Shown: positions 6,874 through 14,069 of the stretch, in pieces | How positions within the stretch are numbered: the first letter of the stretch is position 1 | Layout: every line of letters starts with the position of its first letter | Notes under the pieces: generated by a model | Told to the model about the DNA's origin: nothing | What the model saw: only the letters and a program-made list of their open reading frames with translations | The model's database searches: none | Origin: Nitrospinota bacterium | GTDB lineage: Bacteria > Nitrospinota_A > JADGAW01 | NCBI GenBank assembly: GCA_015231815.1 | Contig: JADGAW010000037.1 | Coordinates: 1 to 14,069, forward strand | DNA length: 14,069 nt | Reading direction: 5' to 3' | Translations under genes and position numbers: made by a program

Positions 6874-8172
6874 TTAGTCTTTCATGAAGATAAAAGTATC
6901 ATAAGCAATTTTCATTGTACAACCATCCTGTTTTATGGTATTGCAGAGAGACCCAAAGGCTGTCTTTTCGTTGTTCAGGGATTCATTTAATCCACCAGAT
7001 TTTTTCATTGCATCAGTTTTAACCAAACTGCAAAAAGCTTGGAGCTTGTCAGTTTCATACCAATTATTAACGTATTGATAAAAAACTTTCTCAGCATACC
7101 CTTCAATATCATGTAAAGATTTTACCGGACAGCCTTTATCTTCTTGGCTTCCCGGTAAGCCATTGCTTCTGGGACCAGTTAAAGCAACTTTTTCATCCGA
7201 CTCCATGCACTCAATGAGTCTTTGGAGCCAACCATTTGTAACAATAGCATTACTGTTCATCAGGCATAGATATTTATTGGTAACAAGTTCAAGAGCTTTA
7301 TTTATTTTTTGTGAAAAATTAGCATCTTTTTCGCTGTTAATACAGCGGATATTATTATGTGAGGAAACTTCATCCTCCAGAGACTTTGGGATATCTCCCA
7401 CAAGAATTATTTCATATAAGAGTTCTGGAGTTTTTTCTTGAATAAAGGAAATACATTGGCTTGTTAAAGCAGAATCTTCATCAACAGGAATAATTATTGA
7501 AGTTTTATCCTGAAAAATAAGCTTTTGCGCTACATTAATATATTGAAAAACAAAGGAGTCTGCAAAGGATTGATCAGGGTTTATTTGAAAAGACTCCAAC
7601 GCAGCCCGCATTTCTGGTTTGTTTAAGGGGTTACTTCCTGTTGTTGTTCCTGTCATATAGATGGTTTTATAACCACTGTTTCGCAACATTGACAGAATAG
7701 AATGTTTGGTGAAAAATCTCAGGTGGGTTTTGTCGAGAATTCCTGCTTCCACATATTGCCAACTACCACACATCAACTGATGAATAATTGACCAATGTCC
7801 AATATTCGGTATGGAACTAATTATGACCCCATCATCTTTAAGGAAAGGCTGTATTTTTTCCAAAAGACTCCAAGGGTCAAGCAAATGTTCCAGAACATCG
7901 GCAAAAATAATGGTATCAAAGAATTTTTCTTCATAGGGAAAAGCCATGCCTTCAATTTCACTTACGAGAACTTCCGTGTAATGTTCTTTGGCTTTTTTTG
8001 CTGCATCTTCTGATAATTCAATTCCATAAAGAAAGCGAGAGGGGTTCTTTTCCAACAACGATTTTCCCAGACCTCCGGCTCCACAACCAACATCTAAAAT
8101 ATGTATGGCATTTTCTGGAACGAGGTTTGCGATTTCAGGTCGTTGTGACTGATAGTAAAAATCCTGTTTCAT
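6874..8172 (-). CDS. SAM-dependent methyltransferase fused to a degenerate GT2-like domain
   Basis: The N-terminal half (about 1-180) is a class I methyltransferase of the Methyltransf_11/23 type. It has the SAM loop ILDVGCGAGG (25-34), an acidic strand end at E52, FADVLEHLLDPW (90-101), SIPNIGHWS (120-128) and GILDKTHLRFFT (144-155). This subfamily often accompanies glycan-assembly genes. The C-terminal half (about 224-432) follows the GT-A/GT2 pattern: it opens TSIIIPVDEDS and has an NGWLQRL block (313-319), but the expected acidic residues are missing. The strand that usually ends in a nucleotide-binding Asp reads ILVGD, the usual LNND(T) reads LMNSNA (304-309), and the catalytic acidic segment near the end reads KTAFGSLC. 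The methyltransferase is probably active, and the second domain may only bind sugar or partners. It lies between prmC (38 bp) and ispG (8 bp). The substrate is unknown. Confidence 0.85.
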   Translation of the reverse strand: MKQDFYYQSQRPEIANLVPENAIHILDVGCGAGGLGKSLLEKNPSRFLYGIELSEDAAKKAKEHYTEVLVSEIEGMAFPYEEKFFDTIIFADVLEHLLDPWSLLEKIQPFLKDDGVIISSIPNIGHWSIIHQLMCGSWQYVEAGILDKTHLRFFTKHSILSMLRNSGYKTIYMTGTTTGSNPLNKPEMRAALESFQINPDQSFADSFVFQYINVAQKLIFQDKTSIIIPVDEDSALTSQCISFIQEKTPELLYEIILVGDIPKSLEDEVSSHNNIRCINSEKDANFSQKINKALELVTNKYLCLMNSNAIVTNGWLQRLIECMESDEKVALTGPRSNGLPGSQEDKGCPVKSLHDIEGYAEKVFYQYVNNWYETDKLQAFCSLVKTDAMKKSGGLNESLNNEKTAFGSLCNTIKQDGCTMKIAYDTFIFMKD

Positions 8173-8210
8173 AAATACCGTTTAGTCTTATGTTGATTTA
8201 TTGAGATGAA

Positions 8211-9101
8211 TTATAACGTAACACCTTCAGGGGTACAATTTGAGATAAGCTTGAGAATTCTTTTTATTCCAGCATAATCATTTATAAATTCAGGCTGGGA
8301 AAAATATTTCCCCAATTCATTTTGATAAAACAAGGAATTAATTTCCTCGGCTTGTTTGTTGTCTGATATTTCCATTAACAGTAAGCCGTTTTGTTTGAGT
8401 AAGGTAATCGAACTAATGATTATCTTGAAAATTTCCTTACAACCATTTCCTTCGCTAAAAAGAGCACCATGAGGTTCGTAATCTGTTATATCTTTTTGTA
8501 AATTCCTTTTTTCTTCAATAGGGATGTAGGGGGGATTTGCTGTTATAAGATCAAATTTCTGTTTTAAATGAACCCCATCATGTAAATTCATACAAAAAAG
8601 GGAAAGATTCTTCACCTTAAGAGTCTTCTTGTTTTCTTGAGCAACATGTATCGCTTTTAGTGAAATATCAAAAGCATAGCCGTGTATAGATTTATTTCTG
8701 AGTTCATGGCAGATAGCTATGGGAATATTGCCACTTCCTGTACAAAAATCCAGAAAAACAGCATTCTGTTTTGTTCTCAAAAATTCAATGGCATTTTCCA
8801 CTAAGAGTTCTGTTTCAGGTCTTGGTATGAGAGTATGTTCATTAACGGTAAAAGGTAAAGAATAGAATTCCTTTTCTCCTGTGATATAGGCAAAGGGCTT
8901 ACAGAGAACTCTCTCATGAACTTTTTTAAAGTAGAGGTCTTCATCTTTTTTACTTAACTCATCATTTGCTTGTAGTAATAACCTTGAAAGGTTTATACCA
9001 AGAATGTGAAGCATTAAAGCTTTTGCATCTGTTTCAGAAGAATCAATACCAGCTTGTTTTAATTGGTTAACTGCTGTTGAGATAGCTTCATTAATTAGCA
9101 T
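8211..9101 (-). CDS. prmC: Release factor glutamine methyltransferase PrmC (HemK)
   Basis: PrmC methylates the glutamine of the GGQ motif in peptide release factors 1 and 2, which speeds translation termination. The 296 residues show the full family layout: an N-terminal helical domain that recognises the release factor (about 1-75), the connecting block TLIPRPETELL (90-100), the SAM-binding loop LDFCTGSGNIPIA (117-129), and the signature NPPY at 189-192, which holds the target glutamine. The SAM loop has FCTGSG where many homologues have LGTGSG, a mild change. Usually prmC lies beside prfA, but here it is flanked by a receiver protein and a methyltransferase-GT fusion. An N6-adenine DNA methyltransferase also carries NPPY, but the RPETE block and length favour PrmC. 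No Shine-Dalgarno is visible; the start gives a normal N-terminus. Confidence 0.94.
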   Translation of the reverse strand: MLINEAISTAVNQLKQAGIDSSETDAKALMLHILGINLSRLLLQANDELSKKDEDLYFKKVHERVLCKPFAYITGEKEFYSLPFTVNEHTLIPRPETELLVENAIEFLRTKQNAVFLDFCTGSGNIPIAICHELRNKSIHGYAFDISLKAIHVAQENKKTLKVKNLSLFCMNLHDGVHLKQKFDLITANPPYIPIEEKRNLQKDITDYEPHGALFSEGNGCKEIFKIIISSITLLKQNGLLLMEISDNKQAEEINSLFYQNELGKYFSQPEFINDYAGIKRILKLISNCTPEGVTL

Positions 9102-9140
9102 ATGGTTTGAAGGACTTGGTGACAGGTAAGATTGACAGCG

Positions 9141-9153
9141 ATGAGTATCTCAT
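9141..9153. repeat. 13-bp palindrome between the pseudokinase gene and prmC
   Basis: ATGAG-TAT-CTCAT forms a perfect 5-bp inverted repeat with a 3-base centre, in the middle of the 73-bp gap 9102-9174. No T-run follows on the minus strand, so termination is unlikely. It may be a small operator or chance. Confidence 0.2.
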
Positions 9154-9174
9154 TTCTGAAAGCACTTTGTAGGA

Positions 9175-10743
9175 TTATGACTCTTTTGACTGTTGAAACT
9201 GTAGAGTAAATGTCACTCCTGTATTTTGTCTGTTTTCAACCGTAACATTACCCTTGAAGAGTTGCATAATGCTTTTAATAAGAAGCGGGGCAATTCCAAT
9301 ATCCTCAATTATTTTATTGGTAATATTGTTTTTAGAAAAATCAAAAAATGAGTTAAGAGCCTCATTTGATAACGTTCCACCTATGGTATCAATTTTAATA
9401 AAGGCTTTTTTAAATGTTTTACCACATGAGATTTTCAAAGTTTTTTCCTTATCTGAAAAGGTAATTGCAATCTGTAAAATTGATTTCAATACCTTATGAA
9501 GAAGGATTGTTTCACCTAAAACGGTATAGTTGCAATTGTCGTCAAGGTCGATTTTTATTTTTTTTTCCTTAATAAATCCCTGCATTTCATCAATAGTTCC
9601 ATGTAACGAGCCTTCGAGATTATTTCCTTCCAGAATAAATGTGTCTGGATTAGCTTCAATGCCAGTTAAAACAAGAGCACTGTCAATAATGTTCAGTAGG
9701 TTCTTTTTAGACTTTTCATATATCCCGATATGCTCGCCATGTTGTTTTTTATTTACATTTTCTCCAATGAGCATGTCAGCGATAAAACAAAAATCGTTGA
9801 GGGGATTCTGAAGTTCAAAGAAAATACGTTTAAGAAAATCAGACTTTATTTTGTCAAGAACTTTTAATCTTTCATGTGCCTCAAACAGTTCGGAAGTTTT
9901 TTCTTCAACAAGTTTTTGAAGATTTGATCTGAACTGTTCGAGCTCTACTTCGTCCTTTTTACGTTTTTCTGTTTCAATCCTAAGTTTTTTATTTAAAGAA
10001 ACAACTCTGCTGTAATTTTTTATCCGGGCAATAAGTTCTTCCCGAGAAAAAGGTTTTGCAAGAAAATCATCTACTCCTGCTTCAATGGCTTCAATTTCAA
10101 CAGCTTGTTCGTTAAGGGAGGCAAGAACAATTATCGGAATTTCCTGATTATTAAGGTCCTTTCTAATATGTCGGCATAAATCCATTCCGTTCATATTAGG
10201 CATAACAATATCCAGAATAATTACGTCAATTGGATTATTTTTCATAACCTCAAGAGCCTCTATGCCATCTGCTGCTGAAAGGGTTTTTGCTCCTTTACTA
10301 TTAAGAATTCGTGTAATAAGATCCCGCGTTATTTTTGAATCATCCACCGAAAGAATGTTCATCCCTTCAAGAAGTTCGTCAACTTTATCTAATTTCTCAA
10401 TATAATTTTTTAATGCCCCTTTAGGAAATGGTTTTACAAAAAACTCAACAGCTCCCGCCTCAAAAGCCTGTTTTTTTACCTCTTCCGCTCTAAGACCAGT
10501 AATGAAAATGATCGGTATATTAGAGGTGTTTTCGTTGCTTCTAATTTGGCTTGCTGCATCAATTCCGTTGATGTCAGGCATATTTACATCCATGGTTACA
10601 ACGTCAGGAAGAAATTTGATTGTTTTATCAATACCTTCTCTGCCTGATGTTGCCTCGATGAACTCAACCCCCTCAATTGATGAAAGCTCCTTCTTTATAA
10701 AATCCCGGGTAATGAGGCTATCATCTATAATTAAAATCTTCAT
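9175..10743 (-). CDS. Double-receiver protein with degenerate histidine-kinase core
   Basis: Two complete receivers come first. REC1 (about 1-122) has D7/D8, phospho-acceptor D52, T82 and K104. REC2 (about 128-248) has D134/D135, D178 and K230, with A208 in the usual Thr place and S209 beside it. A coiled coil (about 250-297) leads to a DHp/HATPase pair that has the family outline but not its chemistry. The H-box reads KSDFLKRIFFELQNPL, with F309 in place of the phospho-accepting His. The N-box reads KVLKSILQIAITFS, with I425 in place of the key Asn. The G1 box is DTIGG (452-456), and the G2 region IGIAP lacks the GxG pattern. The reading frame is intact, so this looks like a maintained pseudokinase or scaffold receiving phosphate from another kinase, not a decayed gene. 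No membrane segment is present, so it is cytoplasmic. It lies between ridA and prmC. Confidence 0.85.
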   Translation of the reverse strand: MKILIIDDSLITRDFIKKELSSIEGVEFIEATSGREGIDKTIKFLPDVVTMDVNMPDINGIDAASQIRSNENTSNIPIIFITGLRAEEVKKQAFEAGAVEFFVKPFPKGALKNYIEKLDKVDELLEGMNILSVDDSKITRDLITRILNSKGAKTLSAADGIEALEVMKNNPIDVIILDIVMPNMNGMDLCRHIRKDLNNQEIPIIVLASLNEQAVEIEAIEAGVDDFLAKPFSREELIARIKNYSRVVSLNKKLRIETEKRKKDEVELEQFRSNLQKLVEEKTSELFEAHERLKVLDKIKSDFLKRIFFELQNPLNDFCFIADMLIGENVNKKQHGEHIGIYEKSKKNLLNIIDSALVLTGIEANPDTFILEGNNLEGSLHGTIDEMQGFIKEKKIKIDLDDNCNYTVLGETILLHKVLKSILQIAITFSDKEKTLKISCGKTFKKAFIKIDTIGGTLSNEALNSFFDFSKNNITNKIIEDIGIAPLLIKSIMQLFKGNVTVENRQNTGVTFTLQFQQSKES

Positions 10744-10795
10744 TTTTTATCCATGGGTTCTTTGGTGAAGCATTGTTTTTTTCTTTGCGACTTCT

Positions 10796-10801
10796 ATTAT
10801 A
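10796..10801 (-). promoter_or_regulatory. Candidate -10 box upstream of the double-receiver gene
   Basis: Read on the minus strand, a consensus TATAAT lies in the 97-bp gap 10744-10840, about 52 bp before the start codon. No good -35 hexamer lies 16-18 bp upstream; TTGAC directly abuts the TATAAT and cannot serve as one. A separate promoter for this gene is therefore possible but not well supported. Confidence 0.25.
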
Positions 10802-10840
10802 GTCAAAGAGAAATAATCAGCGACATAAATAGAAAATAAG

Positions 10841-11218
10841 CTAAAGTTCTGCGATTGCATCCATTTCTATAATAGCTCCTGCAGGGAGGGAGCTAACCTC
10901 AACACATGCTCTGGCAGGCTTTGAAGTCTCAAAAAATTTCCCGTAAACCTCATTAATTCTTTTGAAATCTCGCATATCAGTAACAAATATTGTTACTTTA
11001 AGAGCTTTTTCCAAAGAAGAACCCGCCTCGGTAAGAACTGCCTTTAAATTGAGAATACACTGTTCGGTAGCTACTTCAATTGTCTCTTGATTAAGCTCTC
11101 CTGTAGCTGGATTTAATGGAATCTGACCTGAACAAAAAACCAGATTTCCTGAAATTATTCCCTGACTATATGGACCTAAAGCTTTTGGAGCATTATCGGT
11201 ATTAATTATTTTTTTCAT
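10841..11218 (-). CDS. ridA: RidA family enamine/imine deaminase
   Basis: RidA (YjgF/YER057c/UK114) hydrolyses reactive enamine and imine intermediates such as 2-aminoacrylate released by PLP enzymes, protecting them from damage. The 125 residues match the compact trimer-forming family. Typical blocks are present: APKALGPYSQG (10-20), FCSGQIPLNPATGEL (28-42), NLKAVLTEAGSSLE (57-70) and the C-terminal signature PARACVEVSSLP (101-112). The active-site arginine is R103, and E118 is the conserved acidic residue near the end. The start gives the standard RidA N-terminus. GGGAAA lies a few bases before the ATG, the nearest thing to a ribosome-binding site among these genes. It is 116 bp after glnE, a gap that holds a 10-bp direct repeat and a TATAAT. 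Confidence 0.96.
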   Translation of the reverse strand: MKKIINTDNAPKALGPYSQGIISGNLVFCSGQIPLNPATGELNQETIEVATEQCILNLKAVLTEAGSSLEKALKVTIFVTDMRDFKRINEVYGKFFETSKPARACVEVSSLPAGAIIEMDAIAEL

Positions 11219-11284
11219 ATTTTCCCTATATTGTTACTGTTATTGATTTTACGGTAAAGCCGTTCTTTATTTCTGAATAGAATA

Positions 11285-11290
11285 ATTATA
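11285..11290 (-). promoter_or_regulatory. Candidate -10 box upstream of ridA
   Basis: On the minus strand TATAAT lies about 66 bp before the ridA start codon, in the glnE-ridA gap (11219-11334). Twenty bases upstream is a second, similar TATACT. Neither has a convincing -35, so this is a weak promoter call. The TATAAT overlaps the first copy of a direct repeat. Confidence 0.3.
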
Positions 11291-11316
11291 TCTTCTCTTT
11301 GTTAAGTATATCTTCT
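11287..11316. repeat. 10-bp direct repeat with 20-bp period upstream of ridA
   Basis: TATATCTTCT (plus-strand reading) occurs at 11287-11296 and again, identically, at 11307-11316. Starts are 20 bp apart, about two helical turns, so a bound protein would meet both copies on the same face of the DNA. Each copy overlaps a TATA-type hexamer on the minus strand, so it could be an operator pair or simply two tandem promoter-like sequences. Confidence 0.3.
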
Positions 11317-11334
11317 TAAAGTCTTGAAACCACC

Positions 11335-14069
11335 TTAACTTTGATTATGTTCAGTTTTAATTATGAATACCATAACGTTTCGTACTTCATGAGTTGTTTT
11401 GGTGTAAAAATCAATAAGAGCATCTGGTTCTTTAAATCCAAAACGGTTGGCAATTTGTTTGTTGAAATGTTTTGTCAGACTAAAGCGAGTTCCATCAGTA
11501 TCTGATTCAATTCTAATTTCTCTGAGAAGTTTTCGGTAAAAAGTGTATGCATTTTTCAGAATTTCCCCTTCATCTTCTCTGATAAACCCTTTAGTTACAA
11601 AAGCATGAAGTGCTTCATGAGGAGAAATAAACCGTAATGAACCGTCTGTTGTTCCATGGCATAAAGTTAAATATTGAATAACGAAATCTATGTCAGCAAT
11701 ACCTCCAAAACCAAGCTTTATATCTTTAATCTCCTTTTTTTCTTTTGCGCGTTCGGTTTCCATCCGATTTCTCATATAGAGAACCTGCTTGCTCAACTCT
11801 CTCCTCTCTTCCTCACTAAATTGTGTTGAGAAGATAAAGCTTTCAACAATTTTCGAGAATTTACCATGAATTTCTGAATCTCCAGCAGCAAAACCCAGTT
11901 TGGTATAAACAAGTTTTTCCCATACCTCGGCTCTGTTATTAAAATAGTGTTGATAATTTTCAAAAGAATCAACCATGGCACCAATTTTCCCAAAAGGTCG
12001 TAGCCGAAGATCAACTTTATAAGCAAATCCGCTTTTTCCCGTGGATATCGTAGATTCAAAAATAATTTGCTGAAGTTTTGCAAAAAATTCGTGATTGGTA
12101 ATTTGTTCCCTTCCATCAGTTGTACCGTTTTCATCATAGACAAAGATAAGGTCAAGGTCTGATGCAAAATCAAGTTCATCTACCCCCAGCTTGCCCAATC
12201 CGTAAATTCCAAATAATGCTTTTTCTCCATTAGATTTTCGAGGCTCCCCATATTTTTCAACTAACTGACCTCTTCCAAATTCATACAGTTTCCTGAGGAA
12301 AAAACGAGCAAATGTTGAAAGGTCTTTTCCAGGATCATAACTTTCATCGGAAAGGCACTTAAGTCCGCAATTAAGGTCAATAACCCTTTTCAGTCTTCTG
12401 CACTCTTCAAGTGAAAAGGATTCATTGTCCAAAGTGTTAATCTGTTCCTGAATTGCTGCTGAGATATCTTTAAGTAATCGTATTTCATAAAAGAATTCAA
12501 CATGAGACAAAATGATTTTTGCAAAGAAATAACTTCTTGATAGCACGAGAAGTAAAGCATCAAGAATTGGTCGGTTTTGTAGAAGAAAATCGTAAAGTGC
12601 CTCGTTGTTGTTGAAATTATTTATAAAGGTATTGAATCGTACCAGACAAATATCCTGATTATCGTAATTTTTAAGGGTCTCAATAATAATAACTGCCAGT
12701 TTTCTAAAAAGGAATTTACTATGTGCTGTCTGATTTGTTGTACTCCCTGTCCCTTCATAGATTGCAAAAAGATGTTTGTAAATCACCTCTGGATTATCAA
12801 AGTTCATTTCCTCTAGTTGATGAATATGTTCTTCGTAAAAGTTTTCCCCAAAATCCCAAAGCTCTATTTCCTCATGTTTTTCTTTCTCGTCATAAAAGAG
12901 AGAGTCATACACTTTTCGAACATTTACTGTATGTTTGTTGTAATCTTTGAATAAATCTTCTACAGGAGTATTTGTGTATAAATAGCCCATTTTTTTTGCC
13001 AAAGCAATGCGTTCATCGTTGCTTTTGGGGATGGTATAGGTCTGAAAGCCTTTTGCTATCTGAATTCTGTTTTCCAACTCTCTATGGAAAATATATGCTC
13101 TTGAAAGCTGAGCATACTCATCAATGGTGAGAAAGTCCTTTTCCGCAATTCGATGAATAGCCCTAAGAGTGTTTCTTTCAATAAGCCATTGAAACTTCCC
13201 GGCATAAATTAACTGAAAGACCTGTGTGATGAATTCAATCTCACGAATTCCCCCATAACCAAGCTTTACGTTATTTTCATTTTTTTTCTTGGTTACAAGA
13301 CTTTTATTAATTCGTTCCTTAACAGCTCTTATTTCAGAAATGGTATTGTAATCAAGAGTTCTTCTATATATAAATGGCTTTATCATTTTGAGCCATTGAG
13401 CACCTAACTCTTTATCTCCTGCCACAATACGAGCTTTCACCAACATTTGACGCTCCCAATTTTCTCCCCATGCTTCGTAATAGACTTCATAGCTTCTTAA
13501 AGACATTGCAGGGTTACCTGATTTACCCTCTGGTCGCAACCTCAAGTCAACCCGATAAAGAAGCCCGTCTTTACCTACCTCTCCAACAGAACTGGAAATG
13601 TCTTGAGCCAATTTGCAAAAAAACTCATGGTTACTTATTGTATTTTTTATTGCTCCAGCATAGTTTGGAACACCACGTGTTTCTCCTTCAGAAGATGAAT
13701 AAACATACATAATGTCAATATCTGAACTAAAATTGAGTTCCTTTCCACCAAACTTTCCCAATCCAATAATTGCAAAGGTTGCCTGAACACCTTCCCCCCC
13801 TTCTTTTTTTTCTATGGGAGATCCAAATTTAGAAGTGAGTTCTTCCAAACATATTTCCTGAGCTTTTTGAAGAGTTACATCTGCCAAATCAGATAAATTT
13901 TCGGTTGTTTCCACGAGATTTGCAAAACGAGAGAGATCCCGTAAACCGATTCTTACATTCTCCCTATTGTTAAATCTCCGCAATGCAGCAAACTTTTCTT
14001 CCTTATTATTTCCTTTAGACATCATTCTGTCTGCTTCCTCTAACATCTCTCTTTTTAACCGGGATTCTG
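11335..14069 (-). CDS. glnE: Glutamine synthetase adenylyltransferase/adenylyl-removing enzyme GlnE (5' partial)
   Basis: GlnE adds AMP to, and removes it from, a tyrosine of each glutamine synthetase subunit in response to PII and glutamine, so tuning nitrogen assimilation. Both nucleotidyltransferase domains are visible (numbering from an internal Met at 14046). The N-terminal, adenylyl-removing domain has GLGKFGGKELNFSSDID (95-111; metal ligands D109, D111) and VDLRLRPEG. The C-terminal, adenylylating domain has GLGKLGVDELDFASDLD (616-632; D630, D632) and VDLRLRPFG. Each is followed by its helical regulatory block, KLGYGGIREIEF (261-272) and KLGFGGIADIDF (777-788). Compared with E. coli GlnE, roughly the first 70-80 residues are missing. 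The frame stays open from 14046 to the window edge (SRLKRE precedes the Met), so the real start lies outside. The catalytic pattern is complete. No PII or glutamine synthetase gene is in the window. Confidence 0.96.
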   Translation of the reverse strand, partial: ESRLKREMLEEADRMMSKGNNKEEKFAALRRFNNRENVRIGLRDLSRFANLVETTENLSDLADVTLQKAQEICLEELTSKFGSPIEKKEGGEGVQATFAIIGLGKFGGKELNFSSDIDIMYVYSSSEGETRGVPNYAGAIKNTISNHEFFCKLAQDISSSVGEVGKDGLLYRVDLRLRPEGKSGNPAMSLRSYEVYYEAWGENWERQMLVKARIVAGDKELGAQWLKMIKPFIYRRTLDYNTISEIRAVKERINKSLVTKKKNENNVKLGYGGIREIEFITQVFQLIYAGKFQWLIERNTLRAIHRIAEKDFLTIDEYAQLSRAYIFHRELENRIQIAKGFQTYTIPKSNDERIALAKKMGYLYTNTPVEDLFKDYNKHTVNVRKVYDSLFYDEKEKHEEIELWDFGENFYEEHIHQLEEMNFDNPEVIYKHLFAIYEGTGSTTNQTAHSKFLFRKLAVIIIETLKNYDNQDICLVRFNTFINNFNNNEALYDFLLQNRPILDALLLVLSRSYFFAKIILSHVEFFYEIRLLKDISAAIQEQINTLDNESFSLEECRRLKRVIDLNCGLKCLSDESYDPGKDLSTFARFFLRKLYEFGRGQLVEKYGEPRKSNGEKALFGIYGLGKLGVDELDFASDLDLIFVYDENGTTDGREQITNHEFFAKLQQIIFESTISTGKSGFAYKVDLRLRPFGKIGAMVDSFENYQHYFNNRAEVWEKLVYTKLGFAAGDSEIHGKFSKIVESFIFSTQFSEEERRELSKQVLYMRNRMETERAKEKKEIKDIKLGFGGIADIDFVIQYLTLCHGTTDGSLRFISPHEALHAFVTKGFIREDEGEILKNAYTFYRKLLREIRIESDTDGTRFSLTKHFNKQIANRFGFKEPDALIDFYTKTTHEVRNVMVFIIKTEHNQS

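Noticed and set aside
11793..12179. Minus-strand 128-codon frame overlapping glnE in another frame
   Set aside because: The glnE frame here carries the second nucleotidyltransferase motif. The alternative frame has no domain or plausible start signal.
13794..13808. C7 and T8 homopolymers within glnE that might mark a frameshift or slippery site
   Set aside because: The reading frame continues with normal GlnE sequence on both sides, so there is no sign of a shift.
1..14069. Mobile element, phage island or CRISPR array
   Set aside because: No transposase, integrase, phage or Cas-like protein, no regular spacer-repeat pattern and no terminal repeats. Most genes belong to core families.

Overview
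This A+T-rich bacterial window holds ten protein-coding genes and no recognisable tRNA, rRNA, CRISPR array, IS element or phage gene. Three genes plus a separately promoted fourth run rightward (153-4768). Seven genes run leftward from the right edge (14069-4818). The two groups converge in a 49-bp gap at 4769-4817. The content suggests a Gram-negative-type bacterium with peptidoglycan (AMIN-domain amidase), the MEP isoprenoid pathway (ispG), histidine biosynthesis (hisH) and adenylylation control of glutamine synthetase (glnE). Almost no start codon has a Shine-Dalgarno sequence in front of it. Together with low GC, glnE and REC-RsbW-type fusions, this is compatible with a Planctomycetota bacterium of the anammox/Brocadiales type. 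That placement is a weak inference, since no marker gene is present.

Right-going unit: a leader rich in palindromes (48-116) precedes hisH. Its stop overlaps the start of an exported cell-wall amidase by one base, and the ribosome GTPase gene der follows after 31 bp. A 233-bp gap with a good -10 box framed by a perfect 10-bp inverted repeat then leads to a protein with five zinc ribbons that I cannot assign to a pathway.

Left-going genes, in transcription order: glnE (5' end cut by the window), ridA, a double-receiver protein with a degenerate histidine-kinase core, prmC, a methyltransferase fused to a degenerate glycosyltransferase-like domain, ispG, and a receiver fused to an RsbW-like ATPase. 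Gaps shrink from 116 bp to 8 bp and then widen to 68 bp, so parts of this series are probably co-transcribed.

The most interesting theme is loss of catalytic residues in three proteins of the left-going series. The kinase core of the 522-aa protein lacks its phospho-accepting His and N-box Asn. The C-terminal GT2-like domain of the 432-aa protein lacks the usual acidic residues. The receiver of the 300-aa protein has one acidic-pocket residue replaced by Gly. The two receiver proteins flank prmC, the methyltransferase gene and ispG, and could form one signalling route ending in a partner-switching ATPase, but no STAS-domain or sigma-factor partner lies in the window. Most other genes are ordinary housekeeping genes.
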